Origin: Gammaproteobacteria bacterium
GTDB lineage: Bacteria > Pseudomonadota > Gammaproteobacteria > GCA-001735895
Length of the DNA stretch: 64,000 nt
NCBI GenBank assembly: GCA_026989015.1
Contig: JALSKD010000053.1
Coordinates: 1-64,000, forward strand
Direction of reading: 5' to 3'
Shown one piece after another: positions 44,110 to 52,812 of the stretch. How positions within the stretch are numbered: the first letter of the stretch is position 1; every line of letters starts with the position of its first letter. The position numbers were made by a program, and so were the translations under genes. The notes below the pieces were generated by a model that ran no database searches, was not told the DNA's origin, and worked only from the letters and a program-made list of their open reading frames with translations.

Positions 44110-45623
44110 TGCGCGGGCAACGACTCATCGACCGCTTTTTCGAGGCGGCTGCGGCGCACCCGGATCGCTGGGCGCTGCGCGAAATCAGCCCCGGCGGTGT
44201 GCGCGGCCTGCGTTACCGGGAACTGTCCTCGGCGGTAATCCGCCTGGCTCAGGAGCTGGGCCGGCGGCATGTGCCGGGGGAACGCATCGGGATTCATCTG
44301 CCCAACTCCCTGGAGTATGTGCTGGCCTACTATGCCGCCTGGGCGGCCGGACTCATCCCGGTGGCGCTCAATACCCAGGCGACCGCCCACGAACTGGAAA
44401 CCTGGATCGGCCACAGCGGTTGTGCATGTCTGTTCAGCCGTAAAACCCGGGATCAGCTGGGCTGCGACACACCGATATCGACGCTGGAGTTGGAGGGGCC
44501 TGGTGTGATCCGCCTGGACGGCATCGCGTTACACCCGGTCGACCAGCTACCGGACATTCCTGATGAACCCCTGGCCACGCTGATCTATACCTCGGGCACC
44601 ACCGGTTCGCCCAAGGGCATCACTCTCGGGCATGACAACCTGGTCAGCAATATTTCCGGTGTCATCGAATCGCTGTCCATCTCGCCCGATGACCGCTTTC
44701 TCTGCGTGCTGCCGTTTTATTACTCCTTCGGCAACTCCATCCTGCACAGCCACCTGTCGATCGGGGCTACGCTGGTGTTGCTGGATCCCGCGGGTTATCC
44801 GGTGCGTATTCTCGAAGCCATCGAAGATCACGGTTGTCACGGTTTTGCCGGGGTGCCGTCCCTCTATGTCTCCCTGCTCAAGAAAACCGACTTTTCCCGC
44901 CATGACCTCTCCAGCCTGCGTTACCTGACTCAGGCAGGCGGCCCGTTGGCTGTCGAATTCATCCGTGATCTGCAGCAGCGACTCCCAGGCGTGCGTCTGT
45001 ATGTCATGTATGGACAGACCGAATGCTCGGCGCGCATCGCCTGCCTGCCCGCCGAACGCCTCGACGACAAGATGGGTTCGGTGGGGCGCCCGATCGCGGG
45101 GCTCGAAGTCCAGATCGTCGATGGCAAGGGTGCCGTCTGCGCTCCCGGTGAGCCGGGCGAGATCCGGGTGCGCGGTACCAGCGTCATGCGCGGCTACTGG
45201 CGTGATCCGCAGCGCAGTGCCGAGGTGTTGCGTGAAGGCTGGCTGCACACCGGGGATCAGGGCTATCTGGATGAAGACGGTTTTTTGTACATCGTTGGCC
45301 GGCAGACCGAGATGTTGAAGATCGCCGACAACCGGGTCAGCCCCTACGAGATCGAGGAAGTGATTCTGGAATTGTCCGGCGTGGACGAATGCGCCGTGGT
45401 CGGCTGTGCCCATGAATTGTTGGGTCAGGCGGCCCATGCCGCCATCGTCCGCTCCGATCCCCGGCTGAACGAACAGGCCGTCAAGCGCCACTGCAAGCAG
45501 AACCTGGCCTTTTACAAGATCCCTAAAACCATCGCCTTCGTCGACGCCTTGCCCAAGACCTCATCCGGCAAGATACGACGCGGTGAAATCCCCTGTCCCA
45601 GCAACGAAAGGAACACCAAATGA
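44109..45623 (+). CDS. AMP-forming acyl-CoA/acyl-ACP ligase
   Basis: The 504 aa protein has the adenylate-forming motifs LIYTSGTTGSPKGITLGHDN, YGQTECSAR and GWLHTGDQGYLDEDGFLYIVGR, and the catalytic C-terminal Lys in LPKTSSGKIRRGE. It would activate a carboxylic acid and transfer it to the ACP encoded just upstream. Ligases of this kind are found in exosortase-A-associated clusters. The substrate cannot be told from sequence. Confidence 0.88.
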   Translation: MRGQRLIDRFFEAAAAHPDRWALREISPGGVRGLRYRELSSAVIRLAQELGRRHVPGERIGIHLPNSLEYVLAYYAAWAAGLIPVALNTQATAHELETWIGHSGCACLFSRKTRDQLGCDTPISTLELEGPGVIRLDGIALHPVDQLPDIPDEPLATLIYTSGTTGSPKGITLGHDNLVSNISGVIESLSISPDDRFLCVLPFYYSFGNSILHSHLSIGATLVLLDPAGYPVRILEAIEDHGCHGFAGVPSLYVSLLKKTDFSRHDLSSLRYLTQAGGPLAVEFIRDLQQRLPGVRLYVMYGQTECSARIACLPAERLDDKMGSVGRPIAGLEVQIVDGKGAVCAPGEPGEIRVRGTSVMRGYWRDPQRSAEVLREGWLHTGDQGYLDEDGFLYIVGRQTEMLKIADNRVSPYEIEEVILELSGVDECAVVGCAHELLGQAAHAAIVRSDPRLNEQAVKRHCKQNLAFYKIPKTIAFVDALPKTSSGKIRRGEIPCPSNERNTK

Positions 45624-46591
45624 GCCTGCTCGAAGAAAAAATACTCAGCATCGACTATGACCGCGAGATCGAACGCATCACCGACATGATGAGGCGCTAT
45701 CTGCGCCAGACCGCCCACCGCAGGGGATTGGTGGTGGCCATTTCCGGCGGCATCGACAGTTCGGTCTGTGCGGCGCTGGCGGTCGAGGCCGTGGGCCGCA
45801 AACGCGTACTGGCGCTGCGCCTGCCGGAAGCCGATTCCTCCGATGCCACCGGCGACCGGTCGCTGATGCTGGCGGAACACCTGGATATCGAAACCATCAC
45901 CACGCCGATTACCGACATCCTCTCCGCCATTGGCTGCTATCAGTGGCGGGATTCGGCGATCCGTGAGGTTTTCCCCGACTATGGCGACGGCTGGAAGAAC
46001 AAGATCGTGCTCGAAGGCGGTCTCGAGGGCCAGTACAATCATTTCAAACTGGTGGTGGAGGATCCCGAGGGCCGGCAGCACAGCCGGCGGCTGGAGTATC
46101 ACCAGTACCTGCAGATCGTTGCCGCCACCAACCACAAGCAGCGCATCCGCAAGACCCTGGAATACTTCCATGCCGACCGCAAGAACTATGCGGTGGTCGG
46201 CACCCCGAACCTGCTCGAATACGATCAGGGGTTCTTCGTCAAGAACGGCGACGGTTCGGCGGACATCAAGCCCATCGCTCACCTCTACAAGAGCCAGGTC
46301 TACGGCATGGCGCGTCACCTGGGCCTGCCGGATCCGATCTGCGATGCGGTGCCCACCACCGACACCTATTCGCTGGCCCAGGGGCAGGATGAATTCTATT
46401 TCGCCTTGCCCTATCAGCAAATGGACGTGGCCCTCTGGGCTTACCGCAATGGACTGCCGGCGAGTGAACTTTCCGGCGAACTGGGAATCTCCGAAGAGAG
46501 GGCGCAACTCGTGTACCGCGATATCGAGGCCAAGCGGCGCATGACCGAATACCTGGTGATGGATCCCGCATCCCTGGAGCCCGTTCAGTAA
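45620..46591 (+). CDS. nadE: NAD(+) synthase-like N-type ATP pyrophosphatase
   Basis: The 323 aa protein has the PP-loop [14 protein letters not shown] and NadE-like [19 protein letters not shown] and [20 protein letters not shown]. It lacks a glutaminase domain, so it would use free ammonia. It is longer than the usual 275 aa form because of an insertion around residues 110-160. Co-transcription with asnB, ACP and ligase (4-nt overlap) suggests it amidates a cluster-specific carboxylate, although a normal NAD synthase role is possible. Confidence 0.72.
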   Translation: MSLLEEKILSIDYDREIERITDMMRRYLRQTAHRRGLVVAISGGIDSSVCAALAVEAVGRKRVLALRLPEADSSDATGDRSLMLAEHLDIETITTPITDILSAIGCYQWRDSAIREVFPDYGDGWKNKIVLEGGLEGQYNHFKLVVEDPEGRQHSRRLEYHQYLQIVAATNHKQRIRKTLEYFHADRKNYAVVGTPNLLEYDQGFFVKNGDGSADIKPIAHLYKSQVYGMARHLGLPDPICDAVPTTDTYSLAQGQDEFYFALPYQQMDVALWAYRNGLPASELSGELGISEERAQLVYRDIEAKRRMTEYLVMDPASLEPVQ

Positions 46592-46613
46592 CCTGAAGCG
46601 AGGACCGCTGTCG

Positions 46614-47066
46614 ATGAAGCTGAGGATCAATGGAGGCCAGCAGGAGGTCGAGGGTGCAGACCCCGATACGCCCCTGTTGTGGGTATTGCGTGATCATCTT
46701 GGGATGCTCGGTGCCAAATACGGTTGTGGCATCGGTCAGTGCGGTGCCTGCACGGTGCTGATCGATGGAGAGCCCACCCCCTCCTGCCTGATCCGTGCCG
46801 CCGATGTGGGCGATGCGCACATCGAAACCATCGAGGGCCTGGCCGGCGATGACGGCCTGCACCCGGTGCAACAGGCCTGGATCGATGAACAGGTTCCCCA
46901 GTGCGGTTATTGCCAATCCGGTCAGATCCTCACCGCCGTCGCCCTGCTGCGCAACAATCCGCAGCCCAGCCGCGACGAGATCGATCGAAAAATGTCGGCT
47001 GTGCTGTGCCGCTGCGGCTCCTATCCGCGCATTCTCAAGGCGATCGCCAAGCTTTCGGAGGAATGA
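46614..47066 (+). CDS. iorA: [2Fe-2S] subunit of a molybdenum hydroxylase (IorA-like)
   Basis: The 150 aa protein carries two [2Fe-2S] clusters: the plant-type motif [23 protein letters not shown] and the helical-domain motif CGYCQSGQI ... CRCGSYPRI. Such subunits pass electrons from the molybdenum site of isoquinoline-1-oxidoreductase or aldehyde oxidoreductase-like enzymes. The large subunit follows after 4 bp. Confidence 0.9.
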   Translation: MKLRINGGQQEVEGADPDTPLLWVLRDHLGMLGAKYGCGIGQCGACTVLIDGEPTPSCLIRAADVGDAHIETIEGLAGDDGLHPVQQAWIDEQVPQCGYCQSGQILTAVALLRNNPQPSRDEIDRKMSAVLCRCGSYPRILKAIAKLSEE

Positions 47067-47070
47067 CAGG

Positions 47071-49185
47071 ATGAATCGTGCCCAGGCCTTTCACCCGGAT
47101 CGCCGCCGTTTTCTCAAGGCTACCGCGGCCGTGGCGGGCGGTGCGCTGTTGATCGGCATCAACTGGAGCCGCGGGGTCGAGGCAGCCGAACAGGAAGCGG
47201 ACGGCTCTGAGGACTTCCAGCCGAATGCCTGGGTGGCGCTGCACGCCGACGGGCGGGTCGAGATCACCGTTGCCGAATCGGAGATGGGGCAGGGCCCCTA
47301 TACCCTGATGCCGATGCTGGTCGCCGAGGAACTGGAAGTCCCCTGGTCGAGCATCAGCGTACTGCGCGCCGGCGTCGATCCGGTGTATGGCTTCCAGCTG
47401 ACCGGAGGCAGTACCAGCATCAAGAAGGGCTGGGTGCTGCTGCGCGAAGCGGGCGCCATCGCGCGCCAGTTGCTGCTGATGGCTGCCGCCCGTCAATGGG
47501 GCATCGCCCCGGAGCGTTGCCGCGCCCGCGACGGGCAGGTCTTCGACGACAGCGGCCGCAGCATTGCCTACACCCGTCTGGTGGGGCTGGCCGCGTCGCT
47601 GCCGATGCCCGACAAGGCCTGGCTCAAGCCGCCGGAGGATTTTCACGTCATCGGGCAGCCATTGCCGCGTACCGATGTGCCGCAGAAGGTGACCGGACAA
47701 GCGGTCTACGGCATCGATGTGCGGCGGCCCGGTCAACTTTTTGCCACCGTTGTGCACCCGCCGGTATTCGGCGGCAGGCTGCGTGCCTTCGACGATACCG
47801 GAGCCCGCGAGTCGCCCGCAGTGGTCGATGTCTTTGCCATCGATCAGGGGGTCGCCGTGGTGGCCCGCGACACCTGGAGCGCCTTCAAGGCCGCGCAGCG
47901 CCTGTCCATCGACTGGGATCCGGGCGAGCGCTCCGGTTTCCGCTCGCAGGACTGGGAGGACCGCCTGCGCGGTTATGACGCCCGCCCGCCGTCGCGGGAG
48001 CATGTTCGCGGCACACCGGAAGCTGTCACCGGAGACCGCATCGAGGCCGAATACCTGCAGCCCTTCCAGGCGCACATGACCCTGGAGCCGATGAACTGCT
48101 GCGTGCATTTCGACGACGGGAAGCTGCGCATCTGGGCACCCACGCAATCCCCGAGCCTGGCCTATGGCAGCGCCAAGAGGCTGACCCAGAACCGCATCGA
48201 GCGCGGCTGGCACAAGTTGCTGAACAAGGTGTTCGGCGGCTATGACGATTCCATCGAGGTCAATACCACGCTGCTCGGCGGCGGTTTCGGGCGGCGGCTG
48301 GAACAGGACTATGTCGAGGAGGCGATTCAGATCGCCGCCCGCTTCGAGGTGCCGGTGCAACTGGTCTGGACCCGCGAACAGGATGTCCGCAACGACTTCT
48401 ATCACCCGATGACCTACCACCGCATGGCGGCCGAGCTGGACGCGCAGGGCATGCCGAGGCTGTGGTTGCACGACATCGCCGGAGGGGGCGTCTCCAGCTG
48501 GGGAGCCCGCCATGACTATGCCATCCCTCATCAGCGCATCCGCAGCTACGATTTCGAACCGCCGATCCCAAAGGGGCCCTGGCGTTCCGTGGCGCCGCAT
48601 TTCAATGTGTTCGCGGTGGAGCATTTCATCGATGAACTGGCCCGCCAGGCAGGCCATGATCCGCTGGATTACCGGTTGCAGCTGCTGCCCGACGGGCGGC
48701 TCAAGCGCTGCCTGTTGCGGCTCGCTGAGCGGGTGAAGGCCGATGGATTAAATAAAAATGAGCGGATCGGTTATGCGGCGGCCTCGACCTTCGACAGCCA
48801 TGTGGCCGAGGCGGTGGTGCTGCGCGATCTCGGCACCGGGCGCTACCGGGTCGATCGGGTCTATTGCGTGATCGATTGCGGCATCGTCATCAACCCCGAC
48901 ATCGTGCGCCAGCAGATGGAAAGCTCGATCGTCTATGGGCTTACCGCGGCCACGCTGACCGAGATCACGGTTGAAAACGGGCAGGTGCAACAGAGCAATT
49001 TCCACGATGTGCCGGCCCTGCGCCTGCATCAGCTTCCGGAGATTTTCGTCGATATCGTCGACAGCACGCAAAAGCCCGGCGGGCTGGGCGAGCCGGGGGT
49101 GCCGCCGCTGGCCCCGGCCCTGGCCAATGCCTGGCTTGCATCCACCGGAAAGCCGCTGCGGCGCTTGCCTCTGCGACTCTCCTGA
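47071..49185 (+). CDS. iorB: Molybdopterin-binding subunit of a molybdenum hydroxylase (IorB-like)
   Basis: The 704 aa protein starts MNRAQAFHPD and has a Tat signal RRRFLKATAAVAGGA, so it is exported folded. The molybdopterin parts include FQLTGGSTSIKKGW, TLLGGGFGRRLEQDY and the active-site Glu in KPGGLGEPGVPPLAPA near the C-terminus. The IorAB pair hydroxylates N-heterocycles or oxidises aldehydes, with electrons leaving to a cytochrome. The ORF-track start 92 codons earlier lies inside iorA in another frame. The substrate is unknown. Confidence 0.85.
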   Translation: MNRAQAFHPDRRRFLKATAAVAGGALLIGINWSRGVEAAEQEADGSEDFQPNAWVALHADGRVEITVAESEMGQGPYTLMPMLVAEELEVPWSSISVLRAGVDPVYGFQLTGGSTSIKKGWVLLREAGAIARQLLLMAAARQWGIAPERCRARDGQVFDDSGRSIAYTRLVGLAASLPMPDKAWLKPPEDFHVIGQPLPRTDVPQKVTGQAVYGIDVRRPGQLFATVVHPPVFGGRLRAFDDTGARESPAVVDVFAIDQGVAVVARDTWSAFKAAQRLSIDWDPGERSGFRSQDWEDRLRGYDARPPSREHVRGTPEAVTGDRIEAEYLQPFQAHMTLEPMNCCVHFDDGKLRIWAPTQSPSLAYGSAKRLTQNRIERGWHKLLNKVFGGYDDSIEVNTTLLGGGFGRRLEQDYVEEAIQIAARFEVPVQLVWTREQDVRNDFYHPMTYHRMAAELDAQGMPRLWLHDIAGGGVSSWGARHDYAIPHQRIRSYDFEPPIPKGPWRSVAPHFNVFAVEHFIDELARQAGHDPLDYRLQLLPDGRLKRCLLRLAERVKADGLNKNERIGYAAASTFDSHVAEAVVLRDLGTGRYRVDRVYCVIDCGIVINPDIVRQQMESSIVYGLTAATLTEITVENGQVQQSNFHDVPALRLHQLPEIFVDIVDSTQKPGGLGEPGVPPLAPALANAWLASTGKPLRRLPLRLS

Positions 49186-49245
49186 TCCTGTACTCGCGGG
49201 CGGCGCTGTACCATAATACGGCCCCTTTCAGCCGAGCCTTGCAGC

Positions 49246-51075
49246 ATGTCATCTCCCGCCTGGGGACGCACCGAAAAACCGCATTCCGACCGCACCGACT
49301 GGCAGAACATCAAGCAGATGCTGCCCTTCATCTGGCGTTACCGCGGTCGTGTTCTGCTGGCCCTGCTGTTTCTGGTGCTGTCCAAGCTGGCAATGGTGGG
49401 CGTGCCGATCGTGCTCAAGTTCATCATCGACACCCTGGATACGCCGCCTGACGAGACCGCTACGCTGCCGGTGGCCTTGCTGCTGGCCTATGGGCTCCTG
49501 CGTTTCGTCAACTCCGGCTTCAACGAGCTGCGAGACGTGATCTTCGCCCGTGTGCGCTACCACGCGATGCGCGAGCTGTCGGTGACCACCCTCAAGCATC
49601 TGCACGAGTTGTCGTTGCGCTTCCATCTGGAGCGCAATACCGGCGCCATATCCCGCGACATGGAACGCGGTGCCCAGAGTTTCAGCTCGATACTCAATTA
49701 CCTGGTGTTCAACATCGTGCCGACGGCGGCAGAGGTGCTGCTGGTGGCAGGCATACTGCTGTCCCAGTATGAGGCCCGTTTTGCCATTGCCATCTTCATC
49801 ACTGTGGCGGTGTATGTGGCCTTTACCTTCTTCCTCACCGAGTGGCGCATGCATTACCGTCACCAGATGAATGCCCTGGATTCCAGCGCCAACGGCAAGG
49901 CAATGGACAGCCTGATGAACTACGAAACGGTCAAGTATTTCAACAACGAGGTCCACGAAATCCGGCGTTACGAGCAGACCATGGGCGAATGGGAGGACGC
50001 GGCGGTACGCAGCCAGAGCACCATGTCGCTGCTCAATTTCGGGCAGGGGGCCATCATCGCGGTCGGCGTCACCGTGGTCATGTTCTTTGCCGCGCAGGGG
50101 GTGGTGGACAAGGAAATCACGCTGGGCGACCTGGTGATGATCAATGCGATGATGCTGCAGTTGTTCATTCCGCTCAATTTCCTCGGCGTCATCTACCGTT
50201 CCCTGAAGTACGCGCTGGCGGATATGGACATGGTGCTCAAACTGCTGCACAAGCCGGTGGAAATCCAGGATGCGCCCGATGCCCGTGAACTTGTCATCGA
50301 TGAGCCGACGGTGGAATTCGATCATGTGCACTTCGCCTACAACCCGGACCGGCCGATCCTGTGCGATGTCAGTTTCTGCATTCCCGCCGGGCGCAAGTTC
50401 GCGGTGGTCGGGCCTTCCGGCGCCGGGAAATCGACCTTGGCGCGGTTGATCTACCGTTTTTATGAAGTGGACAGCGGTGATATCCGCATCAGCGGGCAAT
50501 CCATCCGCAGCGTTACCCAGAGCAGTTTGCGGCGGCAGATCGGCATCGTGCCCCAGGATACGGTGCTGTTCAACGACAGCATCTACTACAACATCCAGTA
50601 TGCCCGGCCCGAGGCCAGCCGCGACGAGGTCATCGCCGCCGCCCGCCTGGCGGACATTCATGACTTCATCATGCAGCTGCCGGCCGGCTATGAGACCGTG
50701 GTCGGCGAACGGGGGCTGAAGCTTTCCGGTGGGGAAAAGCAGCGCGTGGCCATCGCCCGCGTGCTGCTCAAGGACCCGCCGATCCTGATTTTCGACGAGG
50801 CCACATCCAGCCTCGACAGCAAGTCCGAGCGCACCATTCTCGAAGCGCTGAACCGCATTTCACGGCACAAGACCACGCTGGTCATCGCCCATCGCCTGTC
50901 GACCATCGTCGATGCCGATCGCATACTGGTGCTGGAGCAGGGTCAGATCCGTGAGCAGGGCAGCCACGAGGAGTTGCTGGAGCAGGGCGGCCTGTACGCC
51001 AATCTGTGGTCGATCCAGCAGAAAAAGCGCCTGCAGCTGGAGGGAGATGAAGCCCCCGATGGAACTGAAGAATAG
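49246..51075 (+). CDS. Atm1/HMT1-type ABC transporter (fused permease-ATPase)
   Basis: A 609 aa half-transporter with six N-terminal helices (including LLALLFLVLSKLAMVGVPIVLKF) and an ATPase domain with Walker A GPSGAGKSTLARL, signature LKLSGGEKQRVAIAR and Walker B ILIFDEATSSLDS. The transmembrane motif NYETVKYFNNE is characteristic of the Atm1 family, which exports glutathione-linked sulfur or metal compounds. In a sulfur oxidiser, export of glutathione persulfide is an attractive but unproven role. It stands alone between iorB and the S24-fold gene. Confidence 0.88.
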   Translation: MSSPAWGRTEKPHSDRTDWQNIKQMLPFIWRYRGRVLLALLFLVLSKLAMVGVPIVLKFIIDTLDTPPDETATLPVALLLAYGLLRFVNSGFNELRDVIFARVRYHAMRELSVTTLKHLHELSLRFHLERNTGAISRDMERGAQSFSSILNYLVFNIVPTAAEVLLVAGILLSQYEARFAIAIFITVAVYVAFTFFLTEWRMHYRHQMNALDSSANGKAMDSLMNYETVKYFNNEVHEIRRYEQTMGEWEDAAVRSQSTMSLLNFGQGAIIAVGVTVVMFFAAQGVVDKEITLGDLVMINAMMLQLFIPLNFLGVIYRSLKYALADMDMVLKLLHKPVEIQDAPDARELVIDEPTVEFDHVHFAYNPDRPILCDVSFCIPAGRKFAVVGPSGAGKSTLARLIYRFYEVDSGDIRISGQSIRSVTQSSLRRQIGIVPQDTVLFNDSIYYNIQYARPEASRDEVIAAARLADIHDFIMQLPAGYETVVGERGLKLSGGEKQRVAIARVLLKDPPILIFDEATSSLDSKSERTILEALNRISRHKTTLVIAHRLSTIVDADRILVLEQGQIREQGSHEELLEQGGLYANLWSIQQKKRLQLEGDEAPDGTEE

Positions 51076-51131
51076 GTCGAGCTCTTTGGCGTTATACTCT
51101 GTCCGCGTAAACAGGATACGGGAGTCCGAAC

Positions 51132-51473
51132 ATGAGTGCCTTTGAATTCGATGCCGAGCTGTCCAGCTGCGGCGCCAGCGAGCCCTTTGCGCTGCGTGTC
51201 ATCGGCGATGACATGCTGCCGGAATTCCGCGACGGTCATATCATCGTCATCGATCCCGGCGGACTGGTCAAGGACGGCTGCTTCGTCGTCGCGGATACGG
51301 ATACCGGCTACATCTTCCGCCAGTTGTTCATCGAGGGCGAACGCTTCATTCTGCGTGCGATGCAGCCCGGCCATGAGGAAATCGAACTGCGCAACGGGCT
51401 CAAGGACATCGTCGGCGTGGTCAGTCAGCGCGCCGGCCGCCGCCGCAGCGAGCACAAGCGTTACGATATCTGA
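51132..51473 (+). CDS. S24/LexA-like peptidase-fold protein without catalytic residues
   Basis: The 113 aa protein has the S24 peptidase core VIGDDMLPEFRDGHIIVIDP. The catalytic Ser of GDSMxP is replaced by Asp27 and the general-base Lys expected in V-K-R-L is replaced in YIFRQL. No DNA-binding domain is attached. It is therefore unlikely to self-cleave and may act as a binding or structural module. A possible -10 box TATACT lies 40 bp upstream. It converges with the rhodanese gene after 6 bp. Confidence 0.7.
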   Translation: MSAFEFDAELSSCGASEPFALRVIGDDMLPEFRDGHIIVIDPGGLVKDGCFVVADTDTGYIFRQLFIEGERFILRAMQPGHEEIELRNGLKDIVGVVSQRAGRRRSEHKRYDI

Positions 51474-51479
51474 GTGCGG

Positions 51480-51944
51480 TCAGGCCGGACCTTTCTGGTC
51501 CTCGCGCACCTTGTTGGCGAGAAAGACCTCGGCTTCGTCGGGGTCGACCTCATTGCCTTCCTTGTCCACCAGTGGCTGGTCGTAGTCGTTCCAGCCACGG
51601 ATACCTGTCTTCAGCGAATACACCTTCTGATAGCCGAGAATGTGCATGGTGCAGGCGGCCAGCACGCTGCGGTTGCCGGAGCGGCAGACCACCACAACCT
51701 CACGGTCACGGGCACGTACCAGTTCCGGTATGGTTTCATCGTAATTCCATTCACAGCATTGCTCGAGTACACCGCGCGGAGCGAAGATGGATCCGTCGAT
51801 GTGCATGGCGTTCCATTCGTGTTCTTCACGCACATCGACGACCACCGGAGGGTTGTCGGAGGCCAGTTTTTCCTCGAGATCCCAGGGAAAGAGTTCCTCG
51901 ATGCAGGGAAGGGCTTCCTCGATCAGTTGGTTGAAGGTTTTCAT
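51480..51944 (-). CDS. Rhodanese-like sulfurtransferase
   Basis: A 154 aa single-domain rhodanese with the active-site loop CRSGNRS (Cys87) and the typical VVDVREEHEWNAMHIDGSI element near the N-terminus. It can carry persulfide sulfur. Located between the ABC transporter region and the dsr locus, it may join cytoplasmic sulfur trafficking toward DsrEFH/DsrC, but it is not one of the canonical Rhd-TusA genes by context. Confidence 0.88.
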   Translation of the reverse strand: MKTFNQLIEEALPCIEELFPWDLEEKLASDNPPVVVDVREEHEWNAMHIDGSIFAPRGVLEQCCEWNYDETIPELVRARDREVVVVCRSGNRSVLAACTMHILGYQKVYSLKTGIRGWNDYDQPLVDKEGNEVDPDEAEVFLANKVREDQKGPA

Positions 51945-51996
51945 TACTGCCGTTTCCGCTGAAAAGCTGGGATTCTACCGCCCGATACGGACCGAT

Positions 51997-52030
51997 AAAA
52001 GAGAAAGCCCGGAGGGAGATCCGGGCTTTC
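51997..52030 (-). terminator. Intrinsic terminator after the sulfur-globule-like gene
   Basis: A perfect 10-bp stem, GAAAGCCCGG (52003-52012) and CCGGGCTTTC (52021-52030), with an 8-nt loop. On the minus strand it is followed by TCTCTTTTATC. It ends transcription from the upstream minus-strand gene and separates it from the rhodanese gene. Confidence 0.75.
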
Positions 52031-52049
52031 GGGGCTGGAGGGGGAGCGC

Positions 52050-52694
52050 TCAGTTGCCATTGGCGGGCGGTTGAGGCTGCCCCTGGGGCGGGGGGCCTCC
52101 CTGTGGACGCATCATGCCGGGTCCGCCAGGGTTCATCCCGCCACGCGGACCCATCATCTGGCCCTGACCTGGGCCGCGCTGCATGCCGCCCTGGGGACCT
52201 CGCATCATCGGCTGTCCCTGAGCGGGGCCGCCGCGTTGCATGCCGCGGGGGCCCTGCATCATCGGCGGCTGGCCCTGCGGGGGCATCATCCGGCCCTGGG
52301 GAGGAGGCGCATAGCCGTAGGGAGGCGGGCCGTAGGCAGCCGGTGGAGCACCGTAATAGGGACGGTAGTACCCGTTTCCGAAACGGGGACCGCTATGGGA
52401 GCCCCAGCCGAAACGGCTGCCCTTGTTGCGGTTGCCGAAGTTGAAATCCGGGAAATCGAAGCTGTCACCCCAGTCCCAACGCTTGTTCCAGCGGTTGCCG
52501 CCCCAGGAGGGGCCGCTGCCCCAGCGTGGACCGCTATCCCAGCGGGAACCGTTGTTCCAAGGCGCGCCACCCCAGCCACCGCGGTTGTTCCAGCCGTTGT
52601 TGCCCCAGTCTCCGGGCCACATGGAACCGGCCTGGGCCAGTGTGCCGAAAGCCAGTGTCGAGGCAAACAGTATGCCGCTCAGTCGTTTTTTCAT
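52050..52694 (-). CDS. Exported Gly/Trp/Asn- and Pro/Met/Gln-rich protein, sulfur globule protein-like
   Basis: The 214 aa protein has a signal peptide ending LAQAGS. Its first half is rich in Gly, Trp, Asn and Arg (GWNNRGGWGGAPWNNG and similar repeats). A Tyr/Pro-rich centre follows (YYRPYYGAPPAAYGPP), then a Met-Pro-Gly-Gln tail of imperfect repeats (QGPRGMQRGG, RGPQGGMQRGPGQG). This low-complexity secreted composition resembles sulfur globule envelope proteins, and the dsr neighbourhood supports that, but no strict motif proves it. I start at MKKRLSG, where AAGGAG is 8 nt upstream, rather than at the ORF-track start. Confidence 0.6.
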   Translation of the reverse strand: MKKRLSGILFASTLAFGTLAQAGSMWPGDWGNNGWNNRGGWGGAPWNNGSRWDSGPRWGSGPSWGGNRWNKRWDWGDSFDFPDFNFGNRNKGSRFGWGSHSGPRFGNGYYRPYYGAPPAAYGPPPYGYAPPPQGRMMPPQGQPPMMQGPRGMQRGGPAQGQPMMRGPQGGMQRGPGQGQMMGPRGGMNPGGPGMMRPQGGPPPQGQPQPPANGN

Positions 52695-52812
52695 GTTCAT
52701 CACTCCTTCCTCATGTTGCGGTCGCCCTACAGGCAGCCGCTGTGTGGTCGAACCACCATCATAGACAAAGGCGTGCGGCATTTACAGGGGTTTCTGAGCG
52801 TGGAGTCGGCGA

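Noticed and set aside
46795-47070. Extended iorB start from the ORF track (796 aa)
   Set aside because: The extra 92 codons lie within iorA in another frame; the Tat signal and an ATG 4 bp after iorA mark the real start.
52050-52694. Repetitive GC-rich stretch considered as a CRISPR or DNA repeat array
   Set aside because: The repeats are degenerate codon-level repeats within one reading frame with a signal peptide, Shine-Dalgarno and terminator; there are no regular spacers.
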